Shown one piece after another: positions 19,301 to 28,394 of a stretch of DNA of 34,726 nt. Where the stretch lies: positions 1 through 34,726 of the IMG/VR virus record IMGVR_UViG_3300046808_000420, one strand, 5' to 3'. This stretch comes from a virus. Position 1 is the stretch's first letter. Each line of letters opens with the position of its first letter. The translations under genes were made by a program, and so were the position numbers. The notes below the pieces were generated by a model, which had not been told where the DNA came from, did not search any database, and saw only the letters and a program-made list of their open reading frames with translations.

Positions 19301-22300
19301 CTTCAAAATTCCTGGTTCCAGTAGATTTGAGAATATTATTTTTGGAATCCCAGTATATTACTTTTCCAACGTTATTTGATGCCTTTATACTTTCGCCAAT
19401 TGAGAATTCCCCCTTCTTCAGAGTCCAGTTTAAAATTGGGAAATGATCCTCAAGAACAACCTTTCCATATGAAATTGTTGGGTTGAAGAATCCTGGGGTT
19501 TCAGACTCTGAAATATAATTTGTTAAATTATATGTAATTGAAGGATCAGATCCACCCAAATCAGGGTCAACCGCTGTGATTGTGAATAGTGCGTAGTTGT
19601 AATTTGCGGAATTGTATCCCAAACCAGTATTTGTGGTGATAATATTGCCATCTCTATCTTCTGTTGTGATTCCAACACTTGTATTTTCAATTAGAACTCT
19701 CTTACCAACAGCAAATGGGAATTGTGATGAGAGGCTATATGTTGATGCTAGAGAAACAACAACGTCTTTTGTTAGGGCATCATATGAAATTGTTCTAATT
19801 TTTGTTCCAATAATATTATCTACTGGGATAATCTGTGGTTCACCATATAATCTTGTTGTATTGTTAACAATATCTACTTTGGTGTTTCCAAGAGTATATT
19901 CGAGTTCAACTTCATCTAGGTGGAGTCCGGTCTTAGTATCAAGAACAACAAAATTTGGTGCCAGAGTATAATTTCTTCCTGCAGAAGATATTCCAACACT
20001 AGTGAAAGAATATGCTGTATTGACTCTTAATGTATTTGGAAGAACTGTTGTTGGTCTGAGTGAGAGGTCTGAGAGGTAATCATATCCAATATTGGATAGT
20101 GATGTTCTACGAAGAGAACCGATCCCATTACCAACAACGATCAAATTGGAATCAATACCTGAAGATTCGATTGAATCTATCTTTGGAAGTTTCTTGTAGT
20201 TCTTTCCTTCGGAATCAATTCTAATAGAAGCAATTGAACCAATACCAGTTGTGGCATTTGTTGTATATCTAATGAAAGAGGATGTTGATGTATATGTATT
20301 ACTCTCAGGACTTCTTTGGATATTAAAGTCAAAACTTGTTGTTGTGGGAGTGTCTTTAATAGCATATGTGCCATTATACAGACTGTTTACCACAGTAATG
20401 CTGTTATTACCAGCAACTTCAGTATCAATCTCTACGGGAATTTTTGTTAATGTGTTGTCTGTAATATCAATCGTTTCGAGAGAGTAGTAAATGGTCTTCG
20501 GAATTTCACTATTTAAAGTTAGAGTACATTTTGCGTTAATATCAACACCAACAGATCCAGAATACTCAACTTCAAATTCGGTTGTTGATTGAGTCGAATT
20601 AAACTCATTTCTGAGTTGATTGTCCCCGTATAGATTGAAGTCAAACGCACTTAACTGCGACAAACCAAGATAATATGCCAAAGATGAATCCGATAGGTCA
20701 AATTCAACTACGCTATTAGATGTTACTGTCAACGGTGGATTGATTGGGGACAGAGTTCCAATATCGGCAGATGTTATGTCTACCGCAATATTATTTGTGG
20801 AATTATAAATTGTATTTGCAAGTTTAATTTTATTGTTGGTTACTACAATCACATAATAGATTGTATCATCAGACAATCCTCCAGATGGTGATAGTGAATC
20901 ATGAATAACCTTCTGGGATGTAACAAATCCATGATTGGGAATAGTAATCTCATTTGTTACTGTATTAACATCAGTAGCAACGAAATCAATTGGATTTGTG
21001 ATCATTCTATTGTGTGTTGCGTTGTACTTAATAACAACGTTTGTTGTTACACCAGAGACAACAGAAAGATCAATTTTATCTCCAACATTCAATCCGTGAG
21101 TTTGTCCAGTTGAAACTGTAACAACTCTCTTAGTGATGGATCCCTCCAGAGAATTGTCATATCCAATAAAGAGGCTGTGATATACATCACTTCCAATACC
21201 AGTAAAGTATAGAAGACCAGATGCTGTTAGTCCTGTACCAACATAAGTACCAACAGAGTTTAATCCAACTCTTACAGTAGATAAACCAATCAAATCCTTA
21301 GATAATTTTGCAACATACAACTCTGTTCCACTAGTAAGAATTGATGTTGTAATACCTGGATCATGTCTAACTACAATTCCATCTCCACCATTTGTGGAGT
21401 AAACTACCTTGTCCCCAGTAACAAGACTGTGCCCAGGAAGATAAACAGTTCTGGTTGGAATTGTGATTTGAGTAATGCCAGCGCCAGGAGTTGAGAAGTA
21501 TAATGTTGAATTAATTCCAACGCCAGCGGTTGTTCCCAATCCAACAGTCTCTATTGGATTAAAATAATACTGCCTATGTAGATTTTGTGAGTATGATGTT
21601 GATATTCCAAATGTGACTCCAAACTTTCTACTTCTTTCTGTAAGTGCAAATCCAACCGGAAGAGAAGCAACACCAACTGTGCCATTTTGGTTGCGCAGAA
21701 CTCTAATTCTCTGTGAGAATGGATCCACATTTAGAATCTTAACTTGTTCCGCACCAAATTGATAAATATCATTCTCTCTAACTGTTGGATACTTCAAATT
21801 GCCCACAACATTCAGATAAGTCACTATCCCGGATACGGATGTAGTATCTGATTGTGAAGAAAGGAACAGACGATTCTCATTATATGAGATTGAGTCGAAT
21901 GTGGTAGATTCGCCTTCAATATCAATTTGAACCTCATCAAGATTTGTTAGATTATGAATGGTAGTTGAGAATCCAACATATGTGTATGGAACTCTACCTT
22001 CTGCCTTGATAAATTGAATATTATTGATAGTTGTGGATGATGTGCTTACTTGAGTTACATCCTTACCATATACCCTTTCAATATGGGCAGCTGCTCCAGA
22101 ACCACCACTATCACTCTCATCAAAGACTAGATTTTGGTTTGGAGAGTATCCACTTCCACCATCAATAATAGAAACCGAATCAATCTTTCCGGATCCAATA
22201 TACTCAACCTTTGCGAATGCTGATCTGATGATATCGAGCGATGGAATAAACTCATATTCGCTATTCTCTTCTAAAATATGATATGGAGTTGTATTTCTCA

Positions 22301-25300
22301 GTAGACGATTTTCATTAATATCAAAAGAATCTTGATTGCTTATCGAAACGTAGTTAAATTCAATTGGTTCTGAATGATATGTGTTTCCAATCACATACGG
22401 GAACTGTGGTTGTCTGTAGAATTTGAATGGCCCACTATTTGCAAGATTTCCAACAGTACAGAAATACGCATATGTTCCGTTTGGATATTCCGGAGTTACA
22501 CAGAATCTTCCATTATGATCATCTAAATCACCACTAGCAACGTAAGAATAATCTTCTACAAAAAATCCTTCTGGATATTGTGATGGTCTAACAACACTTG
22601 GCACTAAGGAATAACTAGACTCCATTCTCTTGATTGTACTTGGAGAAGATGGATTTGAATATCCATATGGACCGTAAATTGGGTTTCCGTCATATGCCCA
22701 TCCAACAATCGGAGAGTGGAAGGTTGAATTTTGCTCATATCCATTTGTTCCAACTGTAAGATCTGGAGTATATGTTAATTGTCCAGCAACAACAGACTCA
22801 GAAAGAACACTTCTTCGAAGAGATCTTGGGAGATATGCATGACAATATTGAAGACCATACTCTGAATTAAGTCCCGTGTCAAGGATTCCATCGTCATCAG
22901 TAATGTTTTGCTTTTGAATTAATCTCTGAACAACATTAATCGTCCAAGATTTAATTAAAGCTTGGAATTTTGCTCCAATACCTGTGGTTGAGACAGTAAT
23001 AGATGTGTCATTAGATTCATATCCGGCACCAGGATTGACGATGATTACACTAACAATCTGCCCATTTTCCACAACCGGAGTCAATAATGCCCCAGATCCA
23101 GAGATTGATTGAACTGTTAGTAGTGGATTTGTGTTATAATTCTTTCCTTTGTTTGCAATAATGACCTGAACAATTTGTCCGTTGGAAATAATTGGAGAAA
23201 TTTGTGCGTTTTGTCCAGACTGTACGTTAAATTCTGGTTGTCTGTTGTGATTAATAATATCTGCGGAACCATAATTCGATCCCTGATTTGTAACAAATAC
23301 GCCATTAACGGAACCTGAGAAGATTGGAACCAAAATTGCGTTAAAATCTTGTCCAGATTCTGTAGATACACCAATCCTACCCTTAATTGATAGTGAAATT
23401 GGTTCATAATTAAATGTATGTGTCCCAGATCCTGTTGATGTGATGTCAATATACTTCTTAGAAGTGTAGTAGAACTGCTTGGCAGTAACCCCAACACCAA
23501 CCTCAGACAACCTGAATTGAGAATCACTCAGTTTTGTAACGTAATATGTTTGATTAGAAGTTAATCCACCCACAGAGGTTCCTGTTGTGGTGTAGATCAA
23601 TATATCTCCACTTGAGTATCCATGTGAATCAATATTGAAAATATTTGCTGTTGTGTCAATATCTGCCGACACAAAATCGACCTGCCTTGTTTTATACCCA
23701 GAACCTGCGTTTGAGATTGAAATTGATCCAATCTTTTTCTTTTTCGTTGCTGCTTTTAGTTCTTGGATTCCATATCCATATGAACCCAACGAAATTGTAT
23801 TAATTCCAGCAGCTGCGTCAGCAATAGATTTGTGAAGTCTAATCTTCGTTCCATTATGACCGGATGGGAATGAGATGAAATATGTACCATTTGTAGTCAA
23901 TCCACTTATAATTTGTTGTTGCTGTGGATTGTAAATTACTCTATCACCATTTCTAAATCCATGATATGTGGAAAATCCGATAGTATTTGCAGACAAATCA
24001 ACACTAGATGTTGATTGGGAATTAAACTTAACAATATGATCAAAGTCAATCAGGTTGGCGATTGCTAATGCTCCACTTCCACCGCCACCAGTAATTTCAA
24101 TTACAGGATCTTCAACATAATCGAATCCTGGATTTTTAATATCAATTCTTTGTAGCGAACCATCAATTGACAGATGGCCTGTTGCTCCAACACCAATAGC
24201 ATCGCTGATAATTAGACTTGGTGGATTAATAATATCATATCCACTACCGGATGCTGTTGGAACAACCGATTGAATTGGACCATGATATACGAAATTTCTT
24301 GACTTATAGTTAAGAATTTCTACACCATTAATGAACATCCCAATTTGGCCAGATTTTGTTTCAATATCCGCTTCACCAAATGTTGGTGCTGAGAATCTTC
24401 GGATCAGTTTTTGCGATTCTAGGCTTTGCTTTTCAAGATTTCTAAATGAATAGGAAGTTAATTCAATTGTACTTTCATAACCCGAATTGATTGTTCCAGT
24501 GAAAGAAACATAAAAACTATCATCACCAGTAATATCAGCATTAAAGATATTGTCTCTTGACTTTGATAGACGAATTGATTTAGAGGAAATTACCTTTACA
24601 AAGTAAATCCCCTCCGGGGCAATAGAATTATCATCATCAAATGGTCTGTAGATTACAGAATCACCGGTATAGAATGAGTGATCGTTTGTAAAAACAAGAT
24701 CTTTTCCATTAAATGTTCCGGAGAATGATACTGATCTATCATCAATATCCAAATCTTGGCCATAATATGTTGGAATTGATGAAGATGTTACATAAATCTC
24801 ACTCTTATCAGTCTCACTACAGTATACATTCTGTACGTTGGTTGTATACTTTAATACACTAGAAAACCTTTCAGAATCCCTTACGGATGGTTTGAGTAGG
24901 TCCTTCTTAACATATAAGACAAGATTCTTATTTGGAATAACACTACCTTGAGTTACAAGGAATGTATTCTTATTTCTAATCTCAGATACTACTCCACCGG
25001 TAAAAACGTCTCCCGTTGAAGCAACAAAAGTTACTTTGTTTCCAATATAGAATGTATGCTGATCTTTTGTGGTTACAGTATAGATGTATGATGAACCTGA
25101 TGGATCAGATATTGATTCTATATCATAAATTGTTGGAATGTTGAAGAACCAATTGTTTGCCTTGGCACTTGTTAGGTCCTGCCCAAGAGTTTTGATGTAA
25201 ATTCTGTCCTCTTTGGACATTTCAACGGGGGTTTCTGATGGAAATTCTAGATCAGAGATTACACCATTAACTCTTAATTTGACTAATTCTCTCTCAATAC

Positions 25301-26486
25301 CGCCATATCCATAAACATATATTTCTTGATCTTCTACAGCATGTAGTTTAACTTCATATCCACTTTCAAATGAATCATCAATACCGGTACATCCATAGAA
25401 TTGTGTGGATGATTTTGAAGTATAGTCAATATAAAGAACTGTTCCATTCTCAAGATCAACTCTAAGTGTTCCCTCAGATGGGAATGATACTGTGGAATCA
25501 ACGTCTAGTGTTTCTGTACCAACAGTTACGTCGGTTGTATTCTTTGTTTTGGGGTGAACTGTAAACTTACCAGCAATAGTACCGCTGGTGAGGTTGATAT
25601 CCCTGTTATAGTCGGAGTCGAGACTTAGAACATAAAACTCCCTATCTCCCCTCAGGATCCTCTCTACGGACGTTACAGCACCACTTGCTCTAAAGAGGAA
25701 GTCAGAGGTTTCATCTTGGTATATGGTGGCATTAACGAGTTTCTCAGGGTCTCCGGAGACTGCTTCTACAACTAGGTCGTTTGTAATTCTGTACTCAGCA
25801 TCCGATGGCTCAATCAAGAAATCTCTGGGGCGAATCAGTTCAACGTTCTTGCCATACAAAGCACCAAAAAGAATCTTGAAAGATGTTTCAGTTCCCTTTG
25901 ACGAATAGAAATCCTTGGTGCGTGATAGGAAGATCTCCTCATTTAGACCTTCATAAAACTCTCTCTTTGTAAAACCGGGTGCAATAAGTGCCTTAACCTT
26001 AGTCAGAAATTCCTTTAGGAATAAAACACTAAGATTTTTTACTTCTGCTCCAGAAGTGTGTGTAGATGCTTCTGTCTCAGAAAATACTAATTGATCTGGA
26101 ACACTGGATTGCAGAGACGAAACACCACTAAAACCACGTGTGCATCCATAGAAATGATCACTCTCTTTGCCCTCATAGAGAATGATTTCATCATCAATTA
26201 GAATCAGTCCATGACGTTGGACAAATCCACCTGTGTTAGAAACGTAAATTATATCACCCGAAATAGTTAAATCGGATGAAAGTGTTGTACTCTCAACAAT
26301 ATTTGATACCGCATCCAAAGACACATACTTATCAATATTATGGAGAAGATCTAATGGTCCTCCAGAATATTCATTCGATATGTAATACTGTCTGAGGAAT
26401 TCCTCAGCGTATGGAAATTCTGCCTTAATAAAGTCAGGAAGTTGACTTTCAAGGATGGAGCTTATCTTAACTCTAGTATCGTTCAT
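13389..26486 (-). CDS. 7: Giant gp7-like baseplate wedge/adhesin protein (4365 aa)
   Basis: Probable wedge initiator fused to a huge adhesin-like extension. Residues about 175-220 (EEIFLSRTKDFYSSKGTETS, then FKILFGALYGKNVEL) match the C-terminal part of T4 gp7 (1032 aa) from memory, and the position between gp6 and gp8 agrees. The remaining 4000 residues are mostly beta-type repeats. These include 15 or so GxGY modules, several D/N-E-I-I / RG modules, and a YHYH-like domain (about 1255-1345, with GWAYDGNPIYGPYG and HNGRFCVTPEYPNGTYAYF). There are also a tandem pair of about 85 residues (2720-2930) and fibre-type modules with VFLNNVLQVPG (about 3590-3690). The C-terminal jelly-roll-like domain (about 4170-4325, ENLITYSEFEQSW to VVWGAQVESG) resembles carbohydrate-binding domains at phage fibre ends. 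Wedge attachment by the N-terminus and host-surface contact by the C-terminus is inferred. Confidence 0.85.
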   Translation of the reverse strand: MNDTRVKISSILESQLPDFIKAEFPYAEEFLRQYYISNEYSGGPLDLLHNIDKYVSLDAVSNIVESTTLSSDLTISGDIIYVSNTGGFVQRHGLILIDDEIILYEGKESDHFYGCTRGFSGVSSLQSSVPDQLVFSETEASTHTSGAEVKNLSVLFLKEFLTKVKALIAPGFTKREFYEGLNEEIFLSRTKDFYSSKGTETSFKILFGALYGKNVELIRPRDFLIEPSDAEYRITNDLVVEAVSGDPEKLVNATIYQDETSDFLFRASGAVTSVERILRGDREFYVLSLDSDYNRDINLTSGTIAGKFTVHPKTKNTTDVTVGTETLDVDSTVSFPSEGTLRVDLENGTVLYIDYTSKSSTQFYGCTGIDDSFESGYEVKLHAVEDQEIYVYGYGGIERELVKLRVNGVISDLEFPSETPVEMSKEDRIYIKTLGQDLTSAKANNWFFNIPTIYDIESISDPSGSSYIYTVTTKDQHTFYIGNKVTFVASTGDVFTGGVVSEIRNKNTFLVTQGSVIPNKNLVLYVKKDLLKPSVRDSERFSSVLKYTTNVQNVYCSETDKSEIYVTSSSIPTYYGQDLDIDDRSVSFSGTFNGKDLVFTNDHSFYTGDSVIYRPFDDDNSIAPEGIYFVKVISSKSIRLSKSRDNIFNADITGDDSFYVSFTGTINSGYESTIELTSYSFRNLEKQSLESQKLIRRFSAPTFGEADIETKSGQIGMFINGVEILNYKSRNFVYHGPIQSVVPTASGSGYDIINPPSLIISDAIGVGATGHLSIDGSLQRIDIKNPGFDYVEDPVIEITGGGGSGALAIANLIDFDHIVKFNSQSTSSVDLSANTIGFSTYHGFRNGDRVIYNPQQQQIISGLTTNGTYFISFPSGHNGTKIRLHKSIADAAAGINTISLGSYGYGIQELKAATKKKKIGSISISNAGSGYKTRQVDFVSADIDTTANIFNIDSHGYSSGDILIYTTTGTSVGGLTSNQTYYVTKLSDSQFRLSEVGVGVTAKQFYYTSKKYIDITSTGSGTHTFNYEPISLSIKGRIGVSTESGQDFNAILVPIFSGSVNGVFVTNQGSNYGSADIINHNRQPEFNVQSGQNAQISPIISNGQIVQVIIANKGKNYNTNPLLTVQSISGSGALLTPVVENGQIVSVIIVNPGAGYESNDTSITVSTTGIGAKFQALIKSWTINVVQRLIQKQNITDDDGILDTGLNSEYGLQYCHAYLPRSLRRSVLSESVVAGQLTYTPDLTVGTNGYEQNSTFHSPIVGWAYDGNPIYGPYGYSNPSSPSTIKRMESSYSLVPSVVRPSQYPEGFFVEDYSYVASGDLDDHNGRFCVTPEYPNGTYAYFCTVGNLANSGPFKFYRQPQFPYVIGNTYHSEPIEFNYVSISNQDSFDINENRLLRNTTPYHILEENSEYEFIPSLDIIRSAFAKVEYIGSGKIDSVSIIDGGSGYSPNQNLVFDESDSGGSGAAAHIERVYGKDVTQVSTSSTTINNIQFIKAEGRVPYTYVGFSTTIHNLTNLDEVQIDIEGESTTFDSISYNENRLFLSSQSDTTSVSGIVTYLNVVGNLKYPTVRENDIYQFGAEQVKILNVDPFSQRIRVLRNQNGTVGVASLPVGFALTERSRKFGVTFGISTSYSQNLHRQYYFNPIETVGLGTTAGVGINSTLYFSTPGAGITQITIPTRTVYLPGHSLVTGDKVVYSTNGGDGIVVRHDPGITTSILTSGTELYVAKLSKDLIGLSTVRVGLNSVGTYVGTGLTASGLLYFTGIGSDVYHSLFIGYDNSLEGSITKRVVTVSTGQTHGLNVGDKIDLSVVSGVTTNVVIKYNATHNRMITNPIDFVATDVNTVTNEITIPNHGFVTSQKVIHDSLSPSGGLSDDTIYYVIVVTNNKIKLANTIYNSTNNIAVDITSADIGTLSPINPPLTVTSNSVVEFDLSDSSLAYYLGLSQLSAFDFNLYGDNQLRNEFNSTQSTTEFEVEYSGSVGVDINAKCTLTLNSEIPKTIYYSLETIDITDNTLTKIPVEIDTEVAGNNSITVVNSLYNGTYAIKDTPTTTSFDFNIQRSPESNTYTSTSSFIRYTTNATTGIGSIASIRIDSEGKNYKKLPKIDSIESSGIDSNLIVVGNGIGSLRRTSLSNIGYDYLSDLSLRPTTVLPNTLRVNTAYSFTSVGISSAGRNYTLAPNFVVLDTKTGLHLDEVELEYTLGNTKVDIVNNTTRLYGEPQIIPVDNIIGTKIRTISYDALTKDVVVSLASTYSLSSQFPFAVGKRVLIENTSVGITTEDRDGNIITTNTGLGYNSANYNYALFTITAVDPDLGGSDPSITYNLTNYISESETPGFFNPTISYGKVVLEDHFPILNWTLKKGEFSIGESIKASNNVGKVIYWDSKNNILKSTGTRNFEVGETIVSTVSGLESVIQDVRSYDSNFNIDASSTVTKGWNRNTGFLNDSLQRIHDSDYYQYFSYALKSEIELDKWDDAVSNLNHTAGFKKFSDLVVESSLGLNVSSGIDTTQDFGDVSILADLASVVDTNTVYDFDLATETVLNFDGTLKSDQILFNTRIIQDYVEAVGNRVLIIDDISDEFTVAAGIQNYGVADQYSAATTIKKYALWVGDRSQNYGNQRQVQLATILQYNGTGFINQFGKVWSFEDLGDYDFRFVDSQAELLFYPIKSELNDYEMSGLSFSLTDSTTSTNYFGLGCLDIRSTTTTISSGTGAGTTSTVVGIASTYRAAKYHIAISNAANTYHEYTEVSVLHNDTDISVLEYNKLTTSNDPAFSGLGTFTANLSATGLDLWFSPYVTTTEDYDFNVDVVSISATNTGTGATFFPGAAVVSSYTSIASTTADTKIAEYTEVYGGAYFIVAIHDTTNNEHQLSEVLLTTDDTDAQILEFAPMYTNSGLGTISAGITTSTELTFVPAPGINVDVRVMQFSLGAVRSGIPENIINLGSVGSVDFANGTFQGTELARRKDFDLYQDGYPIFEKIVDPSEVISLTNSTLFLPNHFFVSGEEVVYDTGLGGQPIGIATTTITGIGLTDKLPSTFYVIKIDDTIFQVAGSVEDALVNDYLTLTGVGVGTEHVITSTGQNSKCIVTLDNVIQSPIVSTAVTTSLDVGVGVAEEVLTFAGITSFFAGDFVKVNNEIIVIRSVGYLGANNDVLVRRAQLGSAVGSHSVGSVIRKIYGDYNIVGNTINFAETPYGNLQLSGSRSDEQDYFGLDVRSSFSGRVFLRSGIPGGTEEPYSTNIVFDDLSATFNGITSQFSLKSNEIDVTGFSTSNAIVLLNSVFQSPQNIDYKLTEVSGITSITFTGDTNASNYDVNNTSLPRGGSIVSVATSEGFGYQARVSAGATATVSGLGTISSLSIGNTGGGYRGSSEYEILAVVDHPVGVGTTVIYLANTEAVRNKLAYSTTNRISVGTALTNVSIVSVGNTFITVGVGSGPSSAISAGTYAHVELLSPTAGLVNISVAQTDINNREFIGFTTIVAGRISPNYVITNPGSGYTNTNEPVVIIDDPLPYTNIPLEYSSESAVAGIGTETLIEIVVGSGSSVISFEILNAGYAYGNGEILTVPIGGLTGIPTDVTKPFREFQVTIEAIQADDFVGWSIGDLQVLDSIDSLFNNVNVTFPLSFNGERTSIRARTGSNVREDALLLVFLNNVLQVPGEAYEFDGGSTLTFSFPPRFGDRCSIIFYRGTSSIDTVDVEVLDTIKVGDKVTLNDSDILYQEDPRLVTDVVATDAVTTNIYFGAGINPDETYVRPLSWTRQTEDIILDGEEIGKDRELYEANIFPTTVAIKDFTASSTEIFVDNVRTFFDHDREYTAVLEGDQDDIFVHDNKNVVAAAATCTVSVGGSITAVTITNGGVGYSEDVTHTISFGISSGITSTSRATGTVGVTTSGSVTTLSITNAGDGYSVAAIEAISVLSNGTGWTNTGSEYTFSNVRLKNKTGSGTNALVDITIINGDVDRVEITGSGYGYQVNDYLYVDVVNFEGTNVVLSTPLQLLVTSIAAPPVLINEPTVAKELMSVTYEGDFGIISGIGTTSYTGVTTGLVFDFVIPKNSFLRDTYVSGTVGVATTGVSGIQTGYYFMISNSNVGDKVISLESDNTPIGIGTTFLNNIFKAEAVSIAQTHAIGLGLTWVARVTTKVNDYTDFIGLGHSNFFGEYSWGRLYNLQRVGGSAFGAYRGENLITYSEFEQSWTETGTITVSYIQDSPFTQTYGAKIATAAADTGLTIATVSLVSGTNYTYSIYVKPISGSKKIYFGSNTGTTASVSLDFDASIPTITNRSGTTTNETLIPQENGWYRASFTFNAGASAAHNFIVYNTTSDNTFVVWGAQVESGVDLTPYSKVTHTPVYRNTAVTDENTYPVIRRFNNLRYRGYVI

Positions 26487-26489
26487 TGC

Positions 26490-28394
26490 TTATAATCTTA
26501 CGAGAGCACCGTTTGCGTAGCTTGAGGTAATTTGATATGTTGTTCCGGAAATATCCGATCCAGAACTAATAGGATCTGCCATCATAGTGACAGAAGTATT
26601 ATTAATATCTAGTTGCAAATATAAGTCCTGTAATCCGATCACATCGTTGGATTTTGGTGTAGTCGAAATCTGGACAATTGAATCTGCAGAATCAAATTTT
26701 GCAGTCTCAATAATATTTAACGGATACAAAAGAATCTCACCTTTCTCATAATCAACTGATCCAGCACTACTTCTAACTATGGTTGCCGAAGAACCTTCTA
26801 GTTTGAAGAATACGATCTTTCCCGTCTTAAGATCAGCGTTTGGAATATCAGTCAAGTATATAAAACTTGACACACCACTTACCTTAAACCCAGAAGACTT
26901 AATATTGTATCCATTAACATTCTTTACATGGAATGCATTACCATAACAGATTTCATAATCAGCATATTTACCTAGAGCAACTCTAAGGTCTCTTCTCATA
27001 GCAACTGTAGTGATGTTTGATGTTACTGAAGCATCACTATCATCAACAATCTTGAGAAACTTGGAATACTTAAATCTTGCACCATAACGATTCAGGTCCG
27101 AAGAATCTGCGTATCTCTGAATGTTGTTGACAATCTTAGTACGAACATCATTTGCACCCAAACTTGTGTTGGTGTTGTAATATGCAGTAGTGTCAAGTTC
27201 AACATAGATGTACTTCAGGTCAAGAATTTCTGGAACAATACCTGCAACAGAATACTTTCTAAGTGTTCTCTTCAGATTATCCTTAATCGAAGATGGAACA
27301 TATGAACCATTAATAGGTTTGATTGTAATGAAGACTTTTCCAAATTGTGGTGGATCCAGATCTTCTCCACCAAATACAGAGATTGATTCTGTTTCTGGGA
27401 AGATGGTTGGAATAATGGATTCGTAATCAGTTGCCGTTACTGCTCTGTTGTGTGCTTCATAGATCTTGGGAGCATACTTACGAATGGATTCTGTGCTTTC
27501 AATATCAGTACCGAATCTAGAAACAGTATCTGTGGTAAGATTTGAAATGCCACCAGAAATGACAGTATCGTTATTGTCTACCAGTCTTCCATTAAATGTA
27601 AATCCTGCAACACCATTTCCATCAGGACCGTTTGACAGGTGATATGTAATTACAATTGTGCTAGTGTTTTCTAATTTATAACCAAAGATGCCATCACCAA
27701 AGATAATTTCATATCTTTCATCACCAATTTCCTGAAGGAAATAAACTCTGGAATCTGGTCTAACATCAATCAGATTGTTTGAAAGTCTATAATTAACACC
27801 AACGTTTGAACCAGGAGCAAAGACAGTTACACGAATAAGTGATGTATCAACACCAGCGTTGTCTAGAAGAAATCTTTGATTTGGATCATTTTCATCTACA
27901 GTATACTCTGCAGTTACATATGATCCCTCATAGACATAAACGTTGGAGAAAGATGCCACTCCGTTGACCACAGGAACCGTCACATCATCCTGAATGGCAA
28001 AGGTATAACTCTGATTGCCGAAACGGGCATTAGAGGTGCATACAAGACCCTTTCTGAGGGTAATTGTGTTGGGATCGTTGGAGTATCCTGTTGTATCTAC
28101 AGTAAAGGATATTGCTGCTCTCGCTGCTCTTCTTGACCTTGGAAGATAACCAATTTGCTTTGCAAGGGAAACTACATTCTCCCTTAGAGTTGCACTATCA
28201 ATAAACACCTCATTACTCAACATATTGGCGTTATATGATGAGATATAGGTGTTATACGAAAGAACATCTATAATCGTTGACAGATTCGATCCTTCAAAAT
28301 CATAGTCGGAAAAGTCCGAATTTGATCTTAAATACTCTATGATTTGGGATTTAATCTGGTCAAAGTCCAGATTGGTGAAATTTACTAAGGCCAT
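26490..28394 (-). CDS. 6: Baseplate wedge protein gp6
   Basis: gp6 forms the continuous ring of the baseplate inner wedge; in T4 it interlocks with gp25, gp7 and gp53. The 634 residues (T4: 660) begin MALVNFTNLDFDQIKSQIIE and contain NTYISSYNANMLSNEVFIDS and LAKQIGYLPRSRRAARA (about residues 48-88), the baseplate-J/gp6 signature. The C-terminal half (about 295-420) has the RKYAPKIYEAHNRAVTATDY type of segment typical of the J family. The ATG overlaps the gp25 stop (TAATG), indicating coupled translation, and the giant gp7-like gene begins 4 nt after its stop. Confidence 0.93.
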   Translation of the reverse strand: MALVNFTNLDFDQIKSQIIEYLRSNSDFSDYDFEGSNLSTIIDVLSYNTYISSYNANMLSNEVFIDSATLRENVVSLAKQIGYLPRSRRAARAAISFTVDTTGYSNDPNTITLRKGLVCTSNARFGNQSYTFAIQDDVTVPVVNGVASFSNVYVYEGSYVTAEYTVDENDPNQRFLLDNAGVDTSLIRVTVFAPGSNVGVNYRLSNNLIDVRPDSRVYFLQEIGDERYEIIFGDGIFGYKLENTSTIVITYHLSNGPDGNGVAGFTFNGRLVDNNDTVISGGISNLTTDTVSRFGTDIESTESIRKYAPKIYEAHNRAVTATDYESIIPTIFPETESISVFGGEDLDPPQFGKVFITIKPINGSYVPSSIKDNLKRTLRKYSVAGIVPEILDLKYIYVELDTTAYYNTNTSLGANDVRTKIVNNIQRYADSSDLNRYGARFKYSKFLKIVDDSDASVTSNITTVAMRRDLRVALGKYADYEICYGNAFHVKNVNGYNIKSSGFKVSGVSSFIYLTDIPNADLKTGKIVFFKLEGSSATIVRSSAGSVDYEKGEILLYPLNIIETAKFDSADSIVQISTTPKSNDVIGLQDLYLQLDINNTSVTMMADPISSGSDISGTTYQITSSYANGALVRL

